Shown piece by piece: positions 1 to 4,987 of a stretch of 7,587 nucleotides of DNA. The DNA comes from Chloroflexia bacterium. Lineage in GTDB: Bacteria; Chloroflexota; Chloroflexia; QHBQ01; JADMIH01. Where the stretch lies: positions 1 through 7,587 of the forward strand of contig JAICKM010000325.1 in the NCBI GenBank assembly GCA_025927935.1. The letters are read 5' to 3'. A model generated the notes under the pieces. The model ran no database searches and was not told the DNA's origin. It saw only the letters and a list, made by a program, of their open reading frames with translations. The number at the start of each line of letters is the position of its first letter. Position 1 is the stretch's first letter. Made by a program: the position numbers and the translations under genes.

Positions 1-32
1 CGGCGGGAATAACGCTGGCGGCACAGGCGGCC

Positions 33-53
33 GGGCCGGTTTCAAACCGGCCC
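33..53. repeat. Perfect GC-rich palindrome, intergenic
   Basis: GGGCCGGTTT (33-42) and AAACCGGCCC (44-53) are exact reverse complements around one central base. A folded form would have a 7-bp GGGCCGG/CCGGCCC stem closed by an AT-rich loop. Neither side is followed by a T-run, so it is not a canonical intrinsic terminator. It sits beyond the terminator of the adjacent minus-strand gene. It may end a gene lying to the left of the window or be a dispersed intergenic palindrome; the sequence does not decide. Confidence 0.5.
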
Positions 54-94
54 CAACTTCTAATCATCCCGGTGACCGGCGCTACCAAACGTCT

Positions 95-128
95 CAAAAA
101 AGGGGCGCGACCGGCTGGTCGCGCCCCT
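95..128 (-). terminator. Strong Rho-independent terminator
   Basis: Read on the minus strand, a 12-bp perfect stem (AGGGGCGCGACC / GGTCGCGCCCCT, positions 128-117 and 112-101) with a 4-nt loop is followed directly by a run of T (positions 101-95). The stem begins about 20 nt after the TAG stop of the exported-protein gene at 149-151. This is a textbook intrinsic terminator for that gene and shows it is the last gene of its transcript. Confidence 0.93.
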
Positions 129-148
129 GCTGTTGGCCGCCGCGCTGC

Positions 149-2113
149 CTACTGGTTCAGCGTGTACCGCCATTCCAGATAGTGCTGGCCGACATTGCCT
201 TGCTGGATCTGCCAGACCGGGGCAAAGTCGGGCACATAGGTCAGCACGCGGCGCTGATAGATCTGCACCAGCACCGGGTAGTCCCGGCCGCCCACGCGCA
301 TCTGCGTCCAGTAGCCTTCGGTGATCGGGTAGCCCAGCACGAAGGTCCAGTCGAAGCCGTAGGTACCTTGCATGCCTTGCAGGTAGTTCCAGAAGACGTT
401 CGGGATATTGTGCCCGGTCTGCGGGGTAAAGGCAGCGTAGCTGGTGAGCGCGCCGTGCGCGGTGTCCTTGCTGACCACGCCGTCCACGTCGAGGGCGTCG
501 TCCACCGGCGCGCCGATCCGGCTTGCGGCCTGGTGTTCGCCGTGCAGGCTGGCGACGGCGGCGAAGGTCGCGTAGCCCGGCGCGACCGGGTTGTCCTTGC
601 GCGCGTCGCCCACCACCGGGATGGTGCAGGGCACGCTCGCCCGGACGCGGGTCGTGTCGCCGGTCTGGATCTCGCCGCTGACCATCTCCACGGCCAGCAA
701 CCCGTTGGTCACATAGTACGGATCGTGGGGACTGCTCGCCGGATGGTTGACTTCCATGCGGCTCTTGTCGTAGTACTGCACCAGGTGCCGGCCGCCCGGC
801 CCCTCGGCATAGGCTTCCTGGGCGAGGAAGCGGGGCGCCGGCCCCCAGAGCCAGGAGCGCGGCGCCTGCCCCGCTGCCACGGGCGCGTCGGCCTCGCCCC
901 AGACGCGGGCGAAAGCCGGGTCGGGCGGGACTGTCCAGCCTACGATGATGCGCTGGTTGGCCGGCGCGCCGGCCACCGGGCCGAAGTCGCTCGCCACGAG
1001 CACAATCTTGCCCGCACCCGCGGCGCTCAGGCCGACGGAAGTCCGCCCGCCCGCGATGGCCGCCTGCCCGACCTCCTGCTGCTGCAGCACCTGGCCGGTG
1101 GTCAGGTCGCGCACCGTGAGCAGGACGGGCGCCTGCTGGCCGGTCTCGCTGGTCCAGGCAATCAGGTTGCCCGCAACCTGGAAATCCGCGCCCACGCCGG
1201 CCAGCTGCTGCACCACCCCGGTCGTCATATCGCGGCGTGAGACCAGACTCGCCGTGTTCCAGAAGACATCCTGTCCGTTCGTCTGCAGATTAGTGAACGC
1301 TTGTGGCCCCGTCGCCAGCTCGGTGACGGTGTTATCGGCCTCACGATAGCTGTAGAGGCCGAAGGTCTGGTGATCCCCCGTGCTGGACCAGACAATGATC
1401 GTGCCGGACAGCACGGCGGCGAAGAAGTTACCGGGCCGCAGCGCCGCGGGAATAGGGCGCACGTCCGCCGATTCGAGGCGCGCCAGATACAGCGAGGCTG
1501 CGTTCTGGGTCTCCACCAGCACCAGGACACGCCCGCTGCCGGCAGCATCCAGGGCGACCGGGCGCACCGCCCCCTGGCCGGAGGGATCGAGCGCCGTCAG
1601 GTTCGTAGCCTGCCGGGCCTGGCCGGTGCGCAGATCAAACAGGCAAAGCGAGCAATCGAAGTCCCCCGCCGTGAACTGGGGAACGTTCGAGGGATTCGCC
1701 GGGCGGGTGGGCTGCCGCCACAGCAGGTAGGGGCCGGCGAACTGGATATCCCGCGCGCCGAACACCACATCATTGGCGTTGAAATCCCGGTAGGTCGCGG
1801 CGTGAATGGTGAATTGCCGGGCATCTAGGGTATCGCGCAGGACGATTGTATGGACATAAGTGCCGCAATGGCCGCAGCCGAGATTACTGATCGTGTAGCC
1901 GATCCAATCCCCGTTGACTGCTAGCGCCGCAAAAAAGGGGCCGCTGGACATAGCAGGCCCGGTATTAGCGATGGTAACAGGCAGGAAAGGCAGCATGGCG
2001 GGCGTCTGCGCCCGCGCAACCGGGGCAGGCCCGGCCGGCAATAACAGGCCGGCTAGCAGCAACATTAACAACGGTAGGCCAAATAAGCGCGCCGCAATGT
2101 GTCTTCGTTTCAT
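149..2113 (-). CDS. Exported beta-propeller-like protein with Chloroflexota-type C-terminal module
   Basis: This is a 654-aa exported protein of unknown function. Residues 1-35 form a clear Sec signal peptide: basic MKRRHIAAR, a Leu-rich core, and an ARA site before Gln36. Residues about 60-395 contain repeated blade-like segments (for example GTIIVWSS, GQDVFWNT, GNLIAWTS, each followed by a turn and LTTG/MTTG) and suggest a TolB/WD40-like beta-propeller. Cysteines occur as C80xxC83, C154xxC157 and C496. Residues about 400-654 form a separate module with VQYYDKSRMEVNHP, YVTNGLLAVEM, then FTPQTGHNIPNVFW, LGYPITEGYW, RRVLTYVP and GNVGQHYLEWRY. The ATG is well supported by AAGGAG 6 nt upstream and by the signal peptide. 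The gene is monocistronic, with a strong terminator downstream, and is divergent from the hydrolase gene. No catalytic residues are recognised. The propeller call is by eye; the C-terminal module matches what I recall from Chloroflexota secreted proteins. Confidence 0.88.
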   Translation of the reverse strand: MKRRHIAARLFGLPLLMLLLAGLLLPAGPAPVARAQTPAMLPFLPVTIANTGPAMSSGPFFAALAVNGDWIGYTISNLGCGHCGTYVHTIVLRDTLDARQFTIHAATYRDFNANDVVFGARDIQFAGPYLLWRQPTRPANPSNVPQFTAGDFDCSLCLFDLRTGQARQATNLTALDPSGQGAVRPVALDAAGSGRVLVLVETQNAASLYLARLESADVRPIPAALRPGNFFAAVLSGTIIVWSSTGDHQTFGLYSYREADNTVTELATGPQAFTNLQTNGQDVFWNTASLVSRRDMTTGVVQQLAGVGADFQVAGNLIAWTSETGQQAPVLLTVRDLTTGQVLQQQEVGQAAIAGGRTSVGLSAAGAGKIVLVASDFGPVAGAPANQRIIVGWTVPPDPAFARVWGEADAPVAAGQAPRSWLWGPAPRFLAQEAYAEGPGGRHLVQYYDKSRMEVNHPASSPHDPYYVTNGLLAVEMVSGEIQTGDTTRVRASVPCTIPVVGDARKDNPVAPGYATFAAVASLHGEHQAASRIGAPVDDALDVDGVVSKDTAHGALTSYAAFTPQTGHNIPNVFWNYLQGMQGTYGFDWTFVLGYPITEGYWTQMRVGGRDYPVLVQIYQRRVLTYVPDFAPVWQIQQGNVGQHYLEWRYTLNQ

Positions 2114-2119
2114 TGCAAA

Positions 2120-2125
2120 CTCCTT
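2120..2125 (-). promoter_or_regulatory. Ribosome binding site of the exported propeller-like gene
   Basis: AAGGAG on the minus strand lies 6 nt before the ATG at 2113. It fixes the start in agreement with the signal peptide. I found no convincing -10/-35 pair for this gene in 2126-2250. Confidence 0.8.
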
Positions 2126-2268
2126 TTTCGTTGGGCAGTCAGTCCGAGCCTGCCTCTACACGGACCCGGAAAGATGATTCGTTAGTAACACGAACAGGCC
2201 CCTGGTTGGTTGCGCGGGGGGCGCCGGGCCGCATGTGTAAGCGCGCCTACCGCGCGAGAGCCACTCAC

Positions 2269-2277
2269 TGGTATAAT
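2269..2277 (+). promoter_or_regulatory. Extended -10 promoter element for the hydrolase-cupin unit
   Basis: TGGTATAAT combines a perfect TATAAT (2272-2277) with the TGn extension. At 17-bp spacing the -35 position (2249-2254) has no resemblance to TTGACA, which fits an extended -10 promoter. The predicted transcript start is near 2284, giving a leader of about 66 nt. Confidence 0.65.
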
Positions 2278-2317
2278 GGTGTCCAGCCCTACCGCGGGTA
2301 ACGGGCAACCGGGCACG

Positions 2318-2333
2318 GCAGCCAATCGGCTGC
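2318..2333 (+). other. Small leader stem-loop before the hydrolase RBS
   Basis: GCAGCC (2318-2323) pairs with GGCTGC (2328-2333) across the 4-nt loop AATC. The stem ends 4 nt before the AAAGGGA ribosome binding site (2338-2344), which is 5 nt from the ATG at 2350. It could stabilise the leader or modulate translation initiation. It is short enough to be chance in this GC-rich DNA. Confidence 0.35.
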
Positions 2334-2349
2334 GAAGAAAGGGAATCGA

Positions 2350-2925
2350 ATGGAGACACTTCCGCAGGACGCGGCGCTGATCATTATCGACGTGCAGCAG
2401 GGCCTGGACGACCCCAAATACGGGCCGCGCAACAATCCCCAGGCCGAGGAGAACATGGCCCGGCTGCTGGCCGCCTGGCGGGAGACCGGGCGCCCGATCT
2501 ATCACATCCAGCATATGTCGCGCGAGCCGCAGTCGCCGCTGCGCCCCGGCCTGCCGGGCAACGCCATCAAGCCCGCGGTGCAGCCGCGGGCCGACGAGCC
2601 GCTCATCCGCAAAGATGTCAACAGCGCCTTCATCGGCACCGATCTGGAAGCGCGGCTGCGCCAGGCGGGCCAGGACACGGTCGTGCTCATCGGCCTGACC
2701 ACCGAGCACTGCGTTTCCAGCACGGCGCGCATGGCGGGCAACCTGGGCTTCACCACCTACGTCGTCGGCGACGCCACGGCCACTTTCGACATGCGCGGCC
2801 CCGACGGCACGTTCTACCCCGCCGAGACGGTCCACGGCGTCTCGCTCGCCAGCCTGCACGGCGAATTTGCCACCGTGGTCGATACGGCAACGTTGCTGCG
2901 GCAACTGAGCGCGCCGGTTGGGTGA
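2350..2925 (+). CDS. Isochorismatase-family cysteine hydrolase
   Basis: This is a 191-aa cytosolic hydrolase of the isochorismatase/nicotinamidase-like superfamily. The full catalytic triad is visible: Asp14 in IIIDVQQG, Lys88 in IRKDVNSAF, and nucleophile Cys121 in GLTTEHCVSST. The TTEHC stretch also fits the cis-peptide region next to the nucleophile. Length and Rossmann-like order match the family, and conserved downstream segments (YVVGDATATFD, VHGVSLASLHGEFATVV) are intact. Members hydrolyse amides or vinyl ethers such as nicotinamide, N-carbamoyl compounds or isochorismate. The pyrazinamidase-type metal ligands are not evident, so a PncA call is not justified and the substrate is unknown. 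The start is ATG with AAAGGGA 5 nt upstream. The cupin gene follows after 16 nt and is probably cotranscribed. An extended -10 promoter lies about 70 bp upstream. Confidence 0.93.
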   Translation: METLPQDAALIIIDVQQGLDDPKYGPRNNPQAEENMARLLAAWRETGRPIYHIQHMSREPQSPLRPGLPGNAIKPAVQPRADEPLIRKDVNSAFIGTDLEARLRQAGQDTVVLIGLTTEHCVSSTARMAGNLGFTTYVVGDATATFDMRGPDGTFYPAETVHGVSLASLHGEFATVVDTATLLRQLSAPVG

Positions 2926-2941
2926 GCGAAAGGAATGGGCG

Positions 2942-3301
2942 GTGGAGGCGGTAAACCTGGCCGAGAAATTCAGCCGGTTCCAGGACTACTGGAGTCCCAA
3001 GATCGTCGGAGAACTCGACGACTACCAGGTCAAGTTAGTCAAGGTCAAGGGTGAGTTTGTCTGGCATCGGCATGAAGCGGAAGACGAAATGTTCCTCGTC
3101 GTGCAGGGGCAGCTGCTGATCCGCCTGCGCGACGGCGAGATCACCTTGAACGCAGGCGAAATGACCATTATCCCCCACGGCGTGGAGCATATGCCCGTCG
3201 CCGCCGAGGAGACGCATGTCTTGCTGCTGGAGCGCAAAGCCACCCTGAACACTGGCAACGTCCAGAACGAGCGCTCCGTCCTCGCCGAGGAGTGGATTTA
3301 G
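2942..3301 (+). CDS. Small single-domain cupin protein
   Basis: This is a 119-aa single-domain cupin, presumably cytosolic and metal-binding. Motif 1 runs from Gly37 to Gly56, with His42, His44 and Glu49 as ligands (WHRHEAEDE, then FLVVQG). Motif 2 is G72-x5-P78-x-G80-x2-H83, giving the fourth ligand His83. All four expected ligands are present. The family has members acting as dioxygenases, isomerases or ligand sensors, and nothing here indicates which. I chose the GTG at 2942: AAAGGA lies 7 nt upstream, and the N-terminus then reads (M)EAVNLAEKF, which resembles related cupins as I remember them. A TTG at 2918 would add eight residues and overlap the hydrolase gene. The 16-nt gap to the hydrolase indicates an operon. 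The two may act on related substrates, but this is inferred only from adjacency. Confidence 0.88.
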   Translation: MEAVNLAEKFSRFQDYWSPKIVGELDDYQVKLVKVKGEFVWHRHEAEDEMFLVVQGQLLIRLRDGEITLNAGEMTIIPHGVEHMPVAAEETHVLLLERKATLNTGNVQNERSVLAEEWI

Positions 3302-3315
3302 CTGTCAGCCGCCAA

Positions 3316-3344
3316 CGATCAGCCGTCAGGCTGACGGCTGATCG
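3316..3344. terminator. Perfect 14-bp inverted repeat between convergent genes
   Basis: CGATCAGCCGTCAG (3316-3329) and CTGACGGCTGATCG (3331-3344) are exact reverse complements around one base. The element starts 14 nt after the cupin stop and 22 nt from the stop of the convergent regulator gene, the normal place for a bidirectional terminator. No T-run follows on either strand, so termination would be weak or factor-assisted. A copy of GTCAGCC at 3304-3310 could pair with GGCTGAC at 3329-3335 and compete with the main stem. It may also be a dispersed intergenic repeat. Confidence 0.55.
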
Positions 3345-3366
3345 CGTAGCGGTGCGTAGCACATAG

Positions 3367-4515
3367 CTAATCGCGCAAAATATAGTACGTGCCGCGGTTG
3401 GAGCCGATCTTCATGAGGTAGCCGCGCTCCACCAGGTCGGCCAGGTCCAGGCGCGCGGCTTCGTCGCTGAGGTCGCCGTGGAGCTCGCGGTACTCGCGAT
3501 TGGTCAGGCGGCCCGACTGGAAGGCGTGTTCCAGGCCGGCGGCCTGGCGCGGACTCAACCCGGCACGCAGCCACGTCGCGCTACGGCGGCGCGCTTCTTC
3601 GCTGATTTCGGGCGGGGGAGCAGGCGCCACCGGCGGCGCGGACGCGGCAGGCGCGGCGGGCGCCGCCACGGTGGGCGTCTCGATGGGCGCGGGCGCATCG
3701 GGCAGCGCTGGCAGGCGCACCAGGAACGACGCCCGGTCGCTGACGAAACTGGGCGGTTGCGACCCCAACTCGGCCAGGGCGCGCTTGATGCGGCGAATGC
3801 CTGTGCCCATCTCCTCGACCAGCCGCAGCATATACATCGCCTGGGCCAGGCGCGGGTTGCGCGAGTAGCGGCGCACCTCCAGCGTGTCTAGCGTGACCGG
3901 CCCGGCCAGCCCACCCGGACTCTCGATCTCCAGGCGGTCGTCGAACATACGCACCTGGACCTTCTGCCCGGCCAGGCTGTAGTCGCGGTGGGCCACGGCA
4001 TTAGTCACGGCCTCGCGCACGGCCTGGATGGGGTACTCCGGCACATCGCGCCGATAGACGCCCTCAATGGCCCCGCCCACGCGCATGTTGCGCGTCACAA
4101 ACTGCGACACGGCCTCGATAAGCGGTCCCGCCGCGCCGCTCAATTCGGCCCGGTCCACGATAAAGCCGGAGACATCGGTGCCGCGAAAGCGCGCGGCTTT
4201 GACCTGCACCTGGGGCAGCGCGTGATGGGGCGCGCGCCCGAACAGCAGCAGCCCGGCCACGGTTGGGTGCCAGCCGGCGCCCGCGCCCGCGCCCAAGCCC
4301 AATGCCGCCAACCGGCGCTCCAGCGCATCGGCGCCGCTCTCCGGCCCCGCGCTGGCCGGGTCGGCGGGCGAGCGCCCCGCCTCGGCGTCGAGCGCGCTCA
4401 GGTAGGCGCGGACCGCCTCCAGGTCGAGATCGCCGATACCGGCGCCGCGCAGGAGCGTGGACTCGTACTCAGGGCTGTCGTCTCCGGTTGCAGGGGGCAC
4501 AGATGGACGCGGCAT
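3367..4515 (-). CDS. COG2865-type regulator-like protein lacking the AlbA_2 domain
   Basis: This 382-aa protein resembles the C-terminal part of COG2865 'predicted transcriptional regulator' proteins. Residues 83-180 include HPTVAGLLLFG, the segment that normally follows the AlbA_2 (Schlafen-like) domain. A GHKL/HATPase_c_4-type fold follows, with the N-box REAVTNAVAHRDYS (Asn172, His176), DRLEIESPGGL (193-203) and RNPRLAQAM…EEMGTGIRRI (219-243). Residues 271-305 are a Pro/Ala-rich linker. Residues about 305-382 form a winged helix (LTNREYRELHGDLSDEAARLDL…YYILRD). The N-terminal ~30 residues resemble the inter-domain linker of full-length relatives, so the AlbA_2 domain is absent. A TATAAT promoter just upstream argues for a functional short form. 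I chose ATG 4515. A TTG at 4525-4527 would add four residues, but AGGAG lies only 3 nt from the TTG and about 15 nt from the ATG, so the start is uncertain. It is probably a cytosolic DNA-binding regulator with unknown targets. Confidence 0.85.
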   Translation of the reverse strand: MPRPSVPPATGDDSPEYESTLLRGAGIGDLDLEAVRAYLSALDAEAGRSPADPASAGPESGADALERRLAALGLGAGAGAGWHPTVAGLLLFGRAPHHALPQVQVKAARFRGTDVSGFIVDRAELSGAAGPLIEAVSQFVTRNMRVGGAIEGVYRRDVPEYPIQAVREAVTNAVAHRDYSLAGQKVQVRMFDDRLEIESPGGLAGPVTLDTLEVRRYSRNPRLAQAMYMLRLVEEMGTGIRRIKRALAELGSQPPSFVSDRASFLVRLPALPDAPAPIETPTVAAPAAPAASAPPVAPAPPPEISEEARRRSATWLRAGLSPRQAAGLEHAFQSGRLTNREYRELHGDLSDEAARLDLADLVERGYLMKIGSNRGTYYILRD

Positions 4516-4577
4516 ATGAAATAACAACTACTCCTGTAATTTGGTCGAGGGAATGGCCCCGGCGCAAAGCGCAAGGG

Positions 4578-4606
4578 ATTATACCATATTATATGGCGGG
4601 AGTCGG
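4578..4606 (-). promoter_or_regulatory. Sigma-70-type promoter of the regulator gene
   Basis: On the minus strand CCGACT (4606-4601), a 17-bp spacer and TATAAT (4583-4578) precede the regulator gene. The -10 is perfect and preceded by TGG, making an extended -10 (TGGTATAAT), the same nonamer as in front of the hydrolase gene. A second TATAAT overlaps at 4593-4588 with a poor -35. The transcript start would be near 4571, leaving a leader of about 56 nt. Confidence 0.7.
4584..4596. promoter_or_regulatory. Candidate operator palindrome inside the regulator promoter
   Basis: CCATAT-T-ATATGG is a perfect 13-bp inverted repeat in otherwise GC-rich DNA. It lies between the -10 and -35 elements of the regulator promoter. 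A protein bound here would block RNA polymerase. The gene it controls encodes a winged-helix protein, so autorepression is plausible. Part of the symmetry arises from the second TATAAT, so it may only be an overlapping promoter. Confidence 0.4.
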
Positions 4607-4633
4607 CGGCCCGTTTCGGCGGCAGAGTATACC

Positions 4634-4661
4634 AGGGATCAGGGATCAGGCGCTAGGCGCC
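4634..4661. repeat. Tandem heptamer plus short inverted repeat
   Basis: AGGGATC occurs twice in tandem (4634-4647) followed by a partial third copy. It runs directly into GGCGC-TAG-GCGCC (4649-4661), a 5-bp inverted repeat. This is intergenic, with no open gene signal. It may be a small slippage-type repeat. Confidence 0.5.
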
Positions 4662-4821
4662 GCGCATCTACATGGCGCAATCCGCGCCTGGCGCGCTCGG
4701 CAGGGCGCGCTCCTCACTATGGATTCCGTAGAGGTAGGCCGGCAATTGTAGGGCCGGCATGAAGGTCGCGCCGGGCCAACTCCTGAACGCGAACCCGAAG
4801 CCAACGAGTGTGCAGAATCTT

Positions 4822-4841
4822 CCTGTATACGCCTGTATACG
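4822..4841. repeat. Perfect tandem decamer containing GTATAC palindromes
   Basis: CCTGTATACG occurs twice without a gap (4822-4831, 4832-4841). Each copy contains the palindrome GTATAC, so the two palindromic centres are 10 bp apart, about one helical turn. This geometry suits cooperative binding of a dimeric protein. It is not close to a start codon of either flanking gene, so its role is unclear. Confidence 0.6.
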
Positions 4842-4914
4842 AAGGATGGCGCGGATACCGGCGCAGCGCCGGAGATCGTACCCAGGCCCCAGCAAGTCGC
4901 AGGCCATCAGCAAA

Positions 4915-4978
4915 GGGGCGGCCAGGCTCACGGCACGAACAGCGCGAACGCACTCGCATGGTGGGCCTGGGCCGCCCC
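4915..4978 (-). terminator. Possible terminator of the GH18 gene
   Basis: GGGGCGGCC-AGGC (4915-4927) pairs with GCCTGGGCCGCCCC (4965-4978) as a 13-bp stem with one bulged base and a 37-nt loop. On the minus strand it starts 9 nt after the TAA stop and is followed by only three T. The position is right for a terminator, but the long loop and weak T-tract make this tentative. Confidence 0.35.
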
Positions 4979-4987
4979 GCGCCGGAT

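Larger units (their letters stand above)
4516..4987. other. Gene-poor intergenic region
   Basis: These 472 bp separate the start of the regulator gene from the end of the GH18 gene. The left part carries the regulator promoter. The rest holds a heptamer tandem repeat (4634-4647), a decamer tandem repeat (4822-4841), a CCGGCGC-A-GCGCCGG palindrome (4858-4872) and a bulged inverted repeat (4915-4978). Open frames exist on both strands, but none has a ribosome binding site, a recognisable domain or plausible composition. No remnant of an AlbA_2 domain is recognisable upstream of the regulator. Confidence 0.6.

Noticed and set aside
1..94. Possible 3' end of a plus-strand gene at the left edge
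   Set aside because: One frame closes with TAA at 10-12, but three or four codons cannot support a gene. Other frames run on into antisense of the propeller-like gene without recognisable features.
386..474. Reading the C-terminal region of the propeller-like protein as an unrelated enzyme domain
   Set aside because: No catalytic motif is visible, and the region fits the non-enzymatic surface module seen in the GH18 protein.
182..1240. Plus-strand open frame (352 codons) antisense to the propeller-like gene
   Set aside because: Low-information His/Arg/Ala-rich translation without a domain. The opposite strand has a signal peptide, RBS, conserved module and terminator.
1863..1876. CGHC motif as evidence of a thioredoxin or disulfide isomerase domain
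   Set aside because: Flanking residues do not follow the thioredoxin pattern (no W before the motif, no cis-Pro segment); the region looks like a propeller blade.
2182..2904. Minus-strand open frame of 240 codons over the hydrolase gene
   Set aside because: It is antisense to an intact isochorismatase-family gene and has no recognisable motif.
2918..2941. Upstream TTG start for the cupin
   Set aside because: The GTG at 2942 has AAAGGA at good spacing and gives a family-like N-terminus; the TTG has no RBS and would overlap the hydrolase stop.
4516..4987. CRISPR array, attachment site or insertion sequence in the gap
   Set aside because: Only two-copy 7- and 10-bp tandem repeats are present, with no spacers, no transposase fragment, no terminal inverted repeats with target duplication, and no tRNA.
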